From a virus, in the IMG/VR virus record IMGVR_UViG_3300025674_005699, positions 1-24,787 of that record: DNA of 24,787 nt; one strand, written 5' to 3'. Numbering within the stretch: position 1 is the stretch's first letter; the number at the start of each line of letters is the position of its first letter. This document shows positions 13,928 to 21,530 of this stretch, one piece after another. The position numbers were made by a program, and so were the translations under genes. The notes beneath the pieces were generated by a model. The model worked only from the letters and a program-made list of their open reading frames with translations, was not told where the DNA came from and did no database searches.

Positions 13928-14828
13928 AGTTTATTACGCAGGTATCCCGCCGAGAAATAAGAACCAAGAAAAAGTAAAAGTACTTGACAATTTTCACGAA
14001 GGTGTTCCTGTGCCCTGGAGTGAACAAGTTCATACTAAACACTGGCAGCCTTCCGATCTTGCTGTAATACAAGGATGGGTACATCCTGGAAGTCAGCGTA
14101 CACCGCATCTACAATTTAGACGTCTTATAATAGACAATCAAAAAGCAATAGGCAAACACACACTTGCAATTGATAGTAATCTTTTTCTTTATAGAGATCC
14201 AGGCAATACAAAGACTTATTTAAGATTTAGTTTAAATGATATATTTCCAAATACAGGTGTATATTTCGATAATAATCCGGATCCTGAGCGATGGCTACAA
14301 ATACAAAGAGATTTAAATATTGGATTAAAACCTTGGCGCAAAACTGGTAAACATATTCTTATTTGTATGCAACGTAATGGCGGCTGGAGTATGGGAGGAC
14401 AAGATGCTAATAAATGGCTAATGGCAACTATACACCAAATAAGGCAACATACTGATAGACAAATTATTGTAAGAGGACATCCTGGAGATAAGAAAAACAC
14501 AAAATGGCAAAAAATAAATATTCCTGGTGTAAAAATAAGTAACCAAGCAAGCATACTTGCAGACTTTTATAAATGTTGGGCAGTAGTAACATACAACAGT
14601 TCTCCTGGTGTAGCAGCAGCAATTGACGGAATTCCTGTGTTTGTAACAGACCCGTCACCTAATAAAAGTCAAGCATTTAAAGTTGCAAATTTTGATATTA
14701 GTAAAATAGAATATCCTTTGATGCCTGTGAGAGAACAATGGATTGAAAAAATTGCAATGAGTCATTATAATTTTGATGATTTAAAATCAGGTAAAGCGTG
14801 GTCGGTAATGAAGGATTATATAAAATGA
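13914..14828 (+). CDS. Capsule/Kdo-transferase-like protein (three-member family, copy 2)
   Basis: The 304-residue protein has two halves. The N-terminal half has IPPRNKNQEKVKVL and SDLAVIQGWVHPG (47-59). The C-terminal half has LKPWRKTGKHILICMQR (138-154), QHTDRQIIVRGHPGD (178-192), CWAVVTYNSSPGVAAAIDGIPVFVTDP (221-247) and EYPLMP (266-271). These blocks line up with the protein at 16562 and, less well, with that at 13157. The RGHP segment and the Ser-Ser-Pro-Gly loop with GIPVFV resemble GT-B capsule and Kdo transferase domains. This is fold-level similarity by eye. It overlaps the gene before by 14 bases and the one after as ATGA. Confidence 0.7.
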   Translation: MKKVRVYYAGIPPRNKNQEKVKVLDNFHEGVPVPWSEQVHTKHWQPSDLAVIQGWVHPGSQRTPHLQFRRLIIDNQKAIGKHTLAIDSNLFLYRDPGNTKTYLRFSLNDIFPNTGVYFDNNPDPERWLQIQRDLNIGLKPWRKTGKHILICMQRNGGWSMGGQDANKWLMATIHQIRQHTDRQIIVRGHPGDKKNTKWQKINIPGVKISNQASILADFYKCWAVVTYNSSPGVAAAIDGIPVFVTDPSPNKSQAFKVANFDISKIEYPLMPVREQWIEKIAMSHYNFDDLKSGKAWSVMKDYIK

Positions 14829-15664
14829 ATATTAGCGTAGTAACAACATTTCATCGAGAAGGTTTAGAAAAATATGGCCAACGATTTATTACTTCGTTTG
14901 AAGACAATGTAGATAAAAAAATTAAAATGTATGTATATGCAGAAGATTGCAATCCTATTGTCAAAGATACTGACCAAATTATAGTTTTAGATGCAAAACA
15001 AGTTTTACCAAAACTAAACAAGTTTAAAGAAACTTGGGGGAATGTTCCTAAAGCAAATGGCAAATGTCCATGGCCGGAAAGACGTCCTAGAGATCATCAT
15101 AAAGAATTTAAATGGGATGCTGTAAGATTTGCTAACAAAGTATATGCAGTATTTGACGCAGCAGAACGTTGTACTGACTGGTGTGTATGGATGGATGCAG
15201 ATACATATGTGCATAGTCCGTGGTCATATGAACAATTTAAAGAACTGTTGCCTGATGATAAATGGATGACATATGTAGGCCGCGGTAAAAAAGCAGCAAC
15301 ATGGCCAGAGTGTGGGTTTTATGGTTTGAATCTAAACAACAAAGTTGCTATAGAATTTTTACGTCAATTTGAGCATGTTTACGAAAATGCAGAAACAGGT
15401 ATATTCCAAATGGACGAATGGCATGACAGTTATGTGTTTGGAATAATACTAAACAGGATTAAAATAGATCATCCCGATGTTTATGATTATACTGAAGGAT
15501 TTATGATGAAAACTGCACATACAGGAGGTGGCGGCCATCCTCTAATTAACACAGAACTAGGACGTTGGATAGACCATATGAAAGGCGCAAGAAAGAATAC
15601 TGGAAAAAGTTTATCTAAAGACTTGATAGAAAAACGACAAGAAGCATACTGGGGAGCAATATAA
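14825..15664 (+). CDS. DxD glycosyltransferase, GT-A-like (family paralogue 2)
   Basis: It begins MNISVVTTFHREGLEKYGQRF, matching the N-terminal block of the paralogues. CVWMDADTYVH (120-130) carries the DxD metal site, and ECGFYGLNL (162-170) the shared second motif. EFKWDAVRFANKVYAVFDA (94-112) is the helix that precedes DxD in all four copies. A GGGGHP loop near 235-241 is unique to this copy. The protein is soluble, 279 residues. The reading frame could be extended to a GTG at 14798, but the ATG at 14825 overlaps the previous stop (ATGA) and matches the paralogues, so it is preferred. It ends with TAATG overlap to the next gene. Confidence 0.82.
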   Translation: MNISVVTTFHREGLEKYGQRFITSFEDNVDKKIKMYVYAEDCNPIVKDTDQIIVLDAKQVLPKLNKFKETWGNVPKANGKCPWPERRPRDHHKEFKWDAVRFANKVYAVFDAAERCTDWCVWMDADTYVHSPWSYEQFKELLPDDKWMTYVGRGKKAATWPECGFYGLNLNNKVAIEFLRQFEHVYENAETGIFQMDEWHDSYVFGIILNRIKIDHPDVYDYTEGFMMKTAHTGGGGHPLINTELGRWIDHMKGARKNTGKSLSKDLIEKRQEAYWGAI

Positions 15665-16575
15665 TGGCACACCAATGGCAACCAAATACAACTTACGATA
15701 AAGGTGTAGTTGTAAAATATGAAGAAGTAGTATATGTATGTAGAGAAGGACATGTATCTCTTAATACATTTGAAAAGAAAAGATGGATAAAACATATTGT
15801 AAATGAACTTGTACAAAATAGACGTGGAGGTGCTAAACGTTTTACTGCAATAAGTAGTATGGATCATAAGTATTTTAACAAATACGGAAGATACTTTTTA
15901 AAAAGTGTAATCCATAATCTTAACAAAGGAATACGTTTTGAATTGTATAATGAAGCTTTTCGTCCTAAACTTAAATCTAGAATTAGATTAAGAGGCTTTG
16001 ACTTAGGAGAAGAATATAATAAGTTTCAAGAACGCTGGTGGCCTGTAAATAAAAAAGTTGCAACATTTGCAAAAAAAGGTTTTACTATTATTGATGCAAT
16101 GGAAAACATTGATTGTGATAGACTAATTTGGTTAGATGCAGACTTAATTATCAATGCACCTATACACCCTCAATTGTTAGATTTACTTTCAGACGACAGA
16201 TATCTAAGCACTCACTTAGGCGTAGTGCATAATGTAGAAGGCAAAAGATGGTTTAGTTGTGAAACAGGATTTTTTATTCTAAATAAAAATCATAAACAAT
16301 TCAACGATTTTAAGGAAACATATAAAAACATCTACTACAATGACGATCATAAAGATATCCGTAGATTTTATGACGGAGAAGTTTATGGTAAAACTGTAGA
16401 AATAATGCAAGCCGCAGGAGCAGAAATGCTAGATTTAAATCCTGAACATGTACACAAAACATGTATGCCTAGAAGTGTTTTAGACCCTTATATGAAACAT
16501 TACAAAGCGGGATTAAAAGACGAAATAGATTACGGCCAAATAGCAAGGAAACTAGGACCAGATGGCCCTATTTAA
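15664..16575 (+). CDS. DxD glycosyltransferase with an N-terminal CBM5/12-like module (family paralogue 3)
   Basis: Residues 1-41 read like the short carbohydrate-binding repeat (CBM5/12-like) often found in phage tail fibres. The pattern is WQPNTTYDKG, VVVKY, VVYVCREGHVS and a closing KKRW, with the expected Trp, Tyr, Cys, His and Trp. From about residue 58 the protein is the glycosyltransferase family seen at 7744, 14825 and 21514: RFTAISSMDHKYFNKYGRYF (59-78), LIWLDADLIIN (154-164) and ETGFFILN (200-207). The module could hold the enzyme on its acceptor glycan or on a virion part. It is 303 residues, without signal or membrane segments. Both ends overlap neighbours (TAATG at the start, 14 bases at the end). 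Confidence 0.82.
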   Translation: MAHQWQPNTTYDKGVVVKYEEVVYVCREGHVSLNTFEKKRWIKHIVNELVQNRRGGAKRFTAISSMDHKYFNKYGRYFLKSVIHNLNKGIRFELYNEAFRPKLKSRIRLRGFDLGEEYNKFQERWWPVNKKVATFAKKGFTIIDAMENIDCDRLIWLDADLIINAPIHPQLLDLLSDDRYLSTHLGVVHNVEGKRWFSCETGFFILNKNHKQFNDFKETYKNIYYNDDHKDIRRFYDGEVYGKTVEIMQAAGAEMLDLNPEHVHKTCMPRSVLDPYMKHYKAGLKDEIDYGQIARKLGPDGPI

Positions 16576-17413
16576 TTTATGGACAAATTATGGCGCACTT
16601 AATTCTAAGCCTGTTTTTGATGCCTTTCGTGTTGGTGCTATTGCTAATGGTCATAAGTGTGTCGATAATAGCACTGATGGCATTGATGTCATATGGAGTG
16701 TCTTATTCAATGGCAGGATGGCTCCTAACCAAAAAATCTGGGAAGCAGCAAAAATAAAAAATAAACCCGTTGTTGTTTTAGAAGTTGGCGGTATACAAAG
16801 AGGCACAACTTGGAAAGTAGGAATAAACGGTATAAACGGAGACGCTTATTTTGGTGAACCAGATAACACTAATCATCGTGCTAGTGCATTCGGAATGGCA
16901 TTAAACCCTTGGCGCAAAGACGGCGAATACATTCTTGTATGTGGACAGCATGATAAAAGTCTACAATGGCAAGGCATGCCAAGAATGAGCAATTGGTTCT
17001 TAAATACATATGACGAAATACGTAAACATACAGATCGTCCAATAATATTTCGTCCACATCCACGCTGTAGGTTAGAACATATTGAACGTGGATTAAAGAA
17101 TGTAATCAGACAGGAGCCAAGGCACATTTATGGGACATATGATGATTTTGATATGGGGTTTGATAATATATGGGCTACTATTAGTCATAGTAGTAACCCT
17201 GGGTGCCATTCTATACTTCAAGGTGTCCCTGCTTTTGTTAGTACTTCTTCTCTTGCTTATCCTGTAGCCAACGACATAGACTTTTTACACGATATTGAAA
17301 ATCCTTTGATGCCTGATAGAATACAATGGCGCAACGATTATGCACATACCGAGTACACAATTACTGAAATTACAAACGGATTACCTTTAAAAAACTTGAC
17401 AAACAAACTATAG
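16562..17413 (+). CDS. Capsule/Kdo-transferase-like protein (three-member family, copy 3)
   Basis: The N-terminal half contains IDVIWSVLFNGRMAPNQKIWE (41-61), with VVVLEVGGIQRGTTWKVGING (70-90) after it. The C-terminal half has NPWRKDGEYILVCGQH (115-130), RKHTDRPIIFRPHPR (154-168), WATISHSSNPGCHSILQGVPAFV (204-226) and NPLMPDRIQW (247-256). These blocks match the proteins at 13914 and 13157. The FRPHPR and Ser-Ser-Asn-Pro-Gly motifs fit GT-B capsule or Kdo transferases. AGGA (16554-16557) gives a ribosome site within the previous gene. The protein ends the first sugar block, directly before the promoter at 17396. Confidence 0.72.
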   Translation: MALFNLWTNYGALNSKPVFDAFRVGAIANGHKCVDNSTDGIDVIWSVLFNGRMAPNQKIWEAAKIKNKPVVVLEVGGIQRGTTWKVGINGINGDAYFGEPDNTNHRASAFGMALNPWRKDGEYILVCGQHDKSLQWQGMPRMSNWFLNTYDEIRKHTDRPIIFRPHPRCRLEHIERGLKNVIRQEPRHIYGTYDDFDMGFDNIWATISHSSNPGCHSILQGVPAFVSTSSLAYPVANDIDFLHDIENPLMPDRIQWRNDYAHTEYTITEITNGLPLKNLTNKL

Positions 17414-17423
17414 ATGTTATATT
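17396..17423 (+). promoter_or_regulatory. Sigma70-like promoter abutting the gene at 17430
   Basis: TTGACA (17396-17401) is followed after 16 bases by TATATT (17418-17423). Transcription would start about seven bases later, at the ATG itself (17430), which has no Shine-Dalgarno sequence. The promoter would separate UvsW-region expression from the sugar block. Confidence 0.5.
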
Positions 17424-17429
17424 AATAAC

Positions 17430-18641
17430 ATGGATAAAGTTGAAAACATTGAAGATTTGTTGCATCTTATAACAGGATTAAAACAAACAGATTCTAAATA
17501 TAGTATTAATCCTTCTGATTCTAAGATTATCTATAGTATTGCAAGGCAAACGTTTAAAGGCACTGCACTTACTGATAGACAATATAATCTAATGAAACAA
17601 AAAATGTTTGACATGCAAGATCAATTTATCAAAAATGGCATAACAAACTTTCAAATAGCAGTTGAAACTTTAAAGCAACCTTTACGTACAATTAACAGAG
17701 AACAAAGTATTAAACTTGTTGATACTAAAGATGTTTTTGTTGATCAGCCATATGAGTCTATTAAAGATAAATGGACTTGGATGAAAATTAGATTTCCTTT
17801 TTCAAAAAAATTAATAGTTGCATTCGACAGTTGTAGTATTCCTTACCAACAAAAATATCACGTAAAGTCTACTCAAGTTCATTTTGTTAAAGTTACAGAA
17901 AACAACATCTATAGTCTAATATCTGTATTTCAATCAAAAAACTTCAAAATACAGCAGGAAATATTAGATGCATACAATGAAATAGTTTGTATCAAAGAAG
18001 AAGGCATAAAAAAATATTTGCCATATTATAAGAACGGTAAAATATATAATGCACCTAAAGATGCAAAATTAGATGATAAAGTTTTTACAGAATTAAAGGC
18101 ATACGATAATAGATTTATACATCAATATTATTTGCCTGAAAAAAGTTCTGAAGGTCACCTAATTGAAAAGATTGCTTATAGAAAAAATACGTATGTTTTA
18201 ATACAACCTAGTCAACATAATTTTGATTCAATTGTAGAGTCATTATTACAGTTAGAACGATTTCCTTTATTAGTTTTGATTGATGAACACGAAGCATACC
18301 GTCAAGTATCTGAGATACATAGAAGTTTAAAATATATTTTTCCTGATTCTGATCAAACTGTTTTATTTCGTGTAGAAAAAAATTCAGAACAATCTGATCT
18401 TAACAACTACATTTCAGAAAACAACTTAAACAACTGGCTTGACAAAAACACAAAAGTTGTGTATATTGCTAAAAACAAACTACCTAAACTATTGTTAAAA
18501 ACAGAATGGAAACCTTCTAGCGTGTATTGTGTATCATCTCATAGACCACACACAATGGTACAAACATATTACACTAGTATATGCGATTTAATTATACTTC
18601 ACGATGAGCGTGTTTCATATTTTGCAGGAAGAAACTATTAA
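17430..18641 (+). CDS. Hypothetical protein upstream of uvsW (403 residues)
   Basis: I do not recognise a family. The N-terminal 95 residues look like a helical domain (LLHLITGL, SIARQTFKGTALTDRQYNLMKQKM). The rest alternates strands and helices: LLVLIDEHEAYRQVSEIH (about 277-294), TVLFRVEKN, VVYIAKNKLPKLLLK (about 345-359) and SVYCVSSHRPHTMVQTYYTSICDLIILHDE near the end. That order, with a DEH triad and a final conserved-looking SSHRP segment, is faintly like a degenerate helicase core. No Walker A is present, so this is not a call. The TAATG overlap with uvsW suggests a functional link with that helicase. Confidence 0.75.
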   Translation: MDKVENIEDLLHLITGLKQTDSKYSINPSDSKIIYSIARQTFKGTALTDRQYNLMKQKMFDMQDQFIKNGITNFQIAVETLKQPLRTINREQSIKLVDTKDVFVDQPYESIKDKWTWMKIRFPFSKKLIVAFDSCSIPYQQKYHVKSTQVHFVKVTENNIYSLISVFQSKNFKIQQEILDAYNEIVCIKEEGIKKYLPYYKNGKIYNAPKDAKLDDKVFTELKAYDNRFIHQYYLPEKSSEGHLIEKIAYRKNTYVLIQPSQHNFDSIVESLLQLERFPLLVLIDEHEAYRQVSEIHRSLKYIFPDSDQTVLFRVEKNSEQSDLNNYISENNLNNWLDKNTKVVYIAKNKLPKLLLKTEWKPSSVYCVSSHRPHTMVQTYYTSICDLIILHDERVSYFAGRNY

Positions 18642-20104
18642 TGGCTAGTTGCAAATTAATTATCGAAGATGAAGTAAACATCAAACTAGAAGGACTAGAC
18701 GTAGATGTACGCCGCAAACTTTCCAACGCTCTTAAGTTCGAAGTACCTTATGCTAGGTATATGCCACAATACAAGTTGGGACGATGGGACGGTAAAGTTG
18801 CTTTTTTTGGCATTGGCGGTACAGGCTATGTTAATCATCTTGATGTTATTACTTCTGTTTTGGAAAAAAATAAAGTTTCAATTGTTGATATCGAAGATAG
18901 ACGACATGCTATACAGTTGGATTTCAAACAAGTAACAGAACGCTATTGGGCTGATCAGGGTGTATGTTGGCCCAAAGGTCATCCTGCAGAAGGCGAAGAA
19001 ATCATTCTGCGTGACTACCAAGTAGAAGCAATCAACAACTTTGCAAACAATCCACAAAGTCTACAACAGATTGCAACAGGTGCAGGTAAAACTATTACAA
19101 CTGCAACATTGAGTCACATGAGTGAAAAGTATGGACGCAGTTTAGTTATTGTGCCTAACAAGTCACTTGTAACACAAACAGAAGAAGACTATATAAATTG
19201 TGGACTTGATGTAGGTGTTTATTTTGGAGACAGAAAAGAGTTAGGTAAGACTCACACTATCTGCACTTGGCAGTCATTAAACATACTGGACAAGAAGCAC
19301 AAGGACGGAGAAGCAATACTATCACTGGCAGAGTTCTTAGATGGTGTGAGCACAGTAATTGTAGATGAGGTGCATCAAGCAAAAGCAGAAGTATTGAAAA
19401 ACTTGCTTACACGTAACTTAAAAAATGCTCCCATTCGTTGGGGACTAACAGGAACTATTCCAAAAGAAAAGTTTGAGTTTGAAAGTATACATGCAAGTTT
19501 AGGTCCAGTTATTGGAGAGATTACAGCAAAAGAATTACAAGACAAAGGTGTACTTGCACAATGTCATGTTAACATCATACAATTAATAGACACTGTCGTA
19601 CACAGTGGTTATCAAGAAGAATTAAAATATCTAGTTACAAATAAAGAAAGAATAGAATACTTAGGCAAAATTTTAAACAATGTAAAAAACTCAGGCAACA
19701 CTCTAATACTTGTAGATAGAATTTCAGCAGGTGAAATGTTACAAGAACTTATTCCAGGATCAACATTTGTTAAAGGCGATGTAAAATTAAAAGATAGAAA
19801 GGACGCATATGACGAAATTAACGAAGGAACAAATCACGTGGTCATTGCTACGTATGGCGTTGCTGCCGTCGGCATTAATATTCCTCGTATTTTTAATCTT
19901 GTTCTTATAGAACCAGGCAAGTCATTCGTAAGAGTTATTCAATCAATTGGTAGAGGCGTAAGAAAGGCAAAGGACAAAGACTTCGTGCAAATATGGGATC
20001 TTACAAGCACTTGTAAGTTTGCGAAGCGGCACCTTACCCAACGTAAAAAGTTTTATAAGGAAGCAGAATACCCATTCACAATAGAAAAAGTGGATTGGAA
20101 ATAA
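18641..20104 (+). CDS. uvsW: UvsW, superfamily 2 recombination DNA helicase
   Basis: UvsW unwinds branched DNA and R-loops and moves T4 from origin- to recombination-dependent replication. Motif I is IATGAGKT (144-151), motif II is VDEVH (241-245), motif III-like GLTGT is at 268-272, and motif VI is QSIGRGVRK (434-442). The N-terminal 110 residues contain the small substrate-binding domain with QYKLGRWDGKVAFF (43-56), as in T4 UvsW. The length of 487 is close to T4 (503). The ATG shares a base with the preceding stop, and the next gene starts on the base after the stop. Identification is firm. Confidence 0.95.
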   Translation: MASCKLIIEDEVNIKLEGLDVDVRRKLSNALKFEVPYARYMPQYKLGRWDGKVAFFGIGGTGYVNHLDVITSVLEKNKVSIVDIEDRRHAIQLDFKQVTERYWADQGVCWPKGHPAEGEEIILRDYQVEAINNFANNPQSLQQIATGAGKTITTATLSHMSEKYGRSLVIVPNKSLVTQTEEDYINCGLDVGVYFGDRKELGKTHTICTWQSLNILDKKHKDGEAILSLAEFLDGVSTVIVDEVHQAKAEVLKNLLTRNLKNAPIRWGLTGTIPKEKFEFESIHASLGPVIGEITAKELQDKGVLAQCHVNIIQLIDTVVHSGYQEELKYLVTNKERIEYLGKILNNVKNSGNTLILVDRISAGEMLQELIPGSTFVKGDVKLKDRKDAYDEINEGTNHVVIATYGVAAVGINIPRIFNLVLIEPGKSFVRVIQSIGRGVRKAKDKDFVQIWDLTSTCKFAKRHLTQRKKFYKEAEYPFTIEKVDWK

Positions 20105-20611
20105 ATGAGAATATTAACACTTGAAAACACAGCGTTTTCTTTAAATAAAGTTCCAGAAACAATTGACGAAGATATAAGATTTTCTATATTAGATAATAGT
20201 AATCCTAAAGAACCAGATTTCTTTTTTAATCCTTTGATTTTTTTAGAATCGTTTAATAGTCCAGCAGTTGTTTTAGAAATAAATGGAAACGAAATAACTA
20301 TGCCTCTTGATTGGTGTTTAGCAGTAGGATGTAGTCAAGCAGGTAGCGATTTAGAAGTATTGCCGTTAACAAGTCTAAACGAAAGAGGATTTGAAGCATT
20401 TCTTTTTAATCCATTAACAAGCACACATCCGCAGTTTGGTACTGTAGAAATAACAAATTTTTACAACGATGTAAAATGGTATTTTCCTAAAATGAGGAAT
20501 GGTCATTTACTAAGTATACCAATACAAGAAAAAGAAAATAGTCTTTGTGCATTTTTTGTAAAAGACGTTAATAGACAAAGTGAGATAATAGATTTTGGAA
20601 AACTACTATGA
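20105..20611 (+). CDS. Conserved-looking hypothetical protein after uvsW (168 residues)
   Basis: The function is unknown. The strand-rich protein has VLEINGNEITMPLDWCLAVG (56-75), LEVLPLTSLNERGFEAFLFNPL (83-104) and VKWYFPKMRNGHLLSIPI (123-140), ending CAFFVKDVNRQSEIIDFG. I recall similar PLTS...RGF..F.FNPL and DVKWYFPK strings in unannotated proteins of marine T4-like phages, but this cannot be checked here. There is no signal or membrane segment. The gene starts directly after the uvsW stop and ends in an ATGA overlap, so it belongs to the same operon. Confidence 0.78.
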   Translation: MRILTLENTAFSLNKVPETIDEDIRFSILDNSNPKEPDFFFNPLIFLESFNSPAVVLEINGNEITMPLDWCLAVGCSQAGSDLEVLPLTSLNERGFEAFLFNPLTSTHPQFGTVEITNFYNDVKWYFPKMRNGHLLSIPIQEKENSLCAFFVKDVNRQSEIIDFGKLL

Positions 20612-21189
20612 ATAATTTATGGAGACATTTAGATTTACCGTTTGAAATAAAACCGCCAACTGAGTTATTGAATATTCATTATGACTATCCGTTTAATGTA
20701 GCAGATGTTACAGAATTATGTGGATACACAAATGATGAAGTACAAGATTTTATTAGATCTTTGGATCCAGACTTGACACTTGATCTTATTGAAGGTTTTT
20801 ACACACCTCCTGGAGGCAGTATTCCTGTACACAACGACGGAGATATTTTGTGTAAAATGAATCAAAGTTTTGGTGAAGATGGTGGTATTCTTCGTTGGTG
20901 GAAAGCAAGTGAAATTTTTAAAAAACAACCTACAGTATCAGATGATCAAAGACAGTACGAAGGCGATGCTATTGATTATGCAGATAGAGACAACTGTACA
21001 TTTTTAGATCAAGTAAACACAAATCAACCAACACTAATCAATACCAATGTATTACACGATACATACAATCCACCAGATGCACCAGGAAGATGGACACTAT
21101 GTTTCAAGCCATTAATAAACTTGCAACCAATTACTTGGGATCAAGGAATAGAACTATTCAAAGACTACATAATAGGAGAAGCAACATGA
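20608..21189 (+). CDS. 2-oxoglutarate/Fe(II) oxygenase-like protein
   Basis: PPGGSIPVHNDGD (67-79) provides a His-x-Asp pair. PTLINTNVLHDTYNPPDAPGRWTLCFKP near residues 144-171 provides a distal His and a following Arg. That is the His-x-Asp...His...Arg layout of the double-stranded beta-helix oxygenases that hydroxylate proteins, sugars or lipids. Such enzymes are common in marine T4-like phages. The substrate is unknown. Fold assignment rests on these motifs by eye, and a cupin-like non-enzymatic fold is an alternative. It overlaps its neighbours at both ends (ATGA). Confidence 0.65.
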   Translation: MNNLWRHLDLPFEIKPPTELLNIHYDYPFNVADVTELCGYTNDEVQDFIRSLDPDLTLDLIEGFYTPPGGSIPVHNDGDILCKMNQSFGEDGGILRWWKASEIFKKQPTVSDDQRQYEGDAIDYADRDNCTFLDQVNTNQPTLINTNVLHDTYNPPDAPGRWTLCFKPLINLQPITWDQGIELFKDYIIGEAT

Positions 21190-21530
21190 AAGCAGGAAAG
21201 ATTTGGGGACAGACTGAACTCATCCACGCAAACGGTGTGCTAGAGTTTCACCGCATAGAATTCAAAGGTGGCTACAAGTGTAGCGAACACGAACACAGAT
21301 TTAAATGGAATGGCTTCTTTGTAGAGTCAGGCAAAATGCTTGTACGTGTTTGGCAAAAGGATTATGATCTAGTTGACGAAACTATTTTAGGTCCGGGAGA
21401 TTTTACACAAGTAAAGCCAGGTGTTATTCATCAGTTTGAAGGATTAGAGGACGGTGTAGCATTTGAGTTGTATTGGGCAGAATTTAACCACAACGATATT
21501 GTGAGACGTTCAGTTGGTACGCAAGTATAA
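21186..21530 (+). CDS. Single-domain cupin protein (114 residues)
   Basis: Cupin motif 1 is GGYKCSEHEHRFKWNGFFVESG, here from about residue 27 to 48, with His/Glu metal ligands. Motif 2 is LGPGDFTQVKPGVIHQFEG, about 71-89, with the terminal His. Small cupins in sugar clusters act as epimerases, isomerases or binding proteins, and the exact role is open. The reading frame extends upstream to 21090, but the ATG at 21186 overlaps the preceding stop (ATGA) and begins right before the domain, so it is the likely start. Confidence 0.8.
   Translation: MKAGKIWGQTELIHANGVLEFHRIEFKGGYKCSEHEHRFKWNGFFVESGKMLVRVWQKDYDLVDETILGPGDFTQVKPGVIHQFEGLEDGVAFELYWAEFNHNDIVRRSVGTQV

Noticed and set aside
14798-14824. 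GTG start for the glycosyltransferase at 14825
   Set aside because: Paralogues begin at the strand encoded from 14825, and that ATG forms the usual ATGA overlap.
15487-15867. Minus-strand 126-residue frame across a gene junction
   Set aside because: Antisense to two supported glycosyltransferase genes; the hydrophobic, Tyr/Phe-rich content is explained by reverse reading of AT-rich codons.
21090-21185. Upstream extension of the cupin gene
   Set aside because: The extra residues are out-of-frame reading of the preceding gene; the ATG at 21186 overlaps the stop and starts at the domain.
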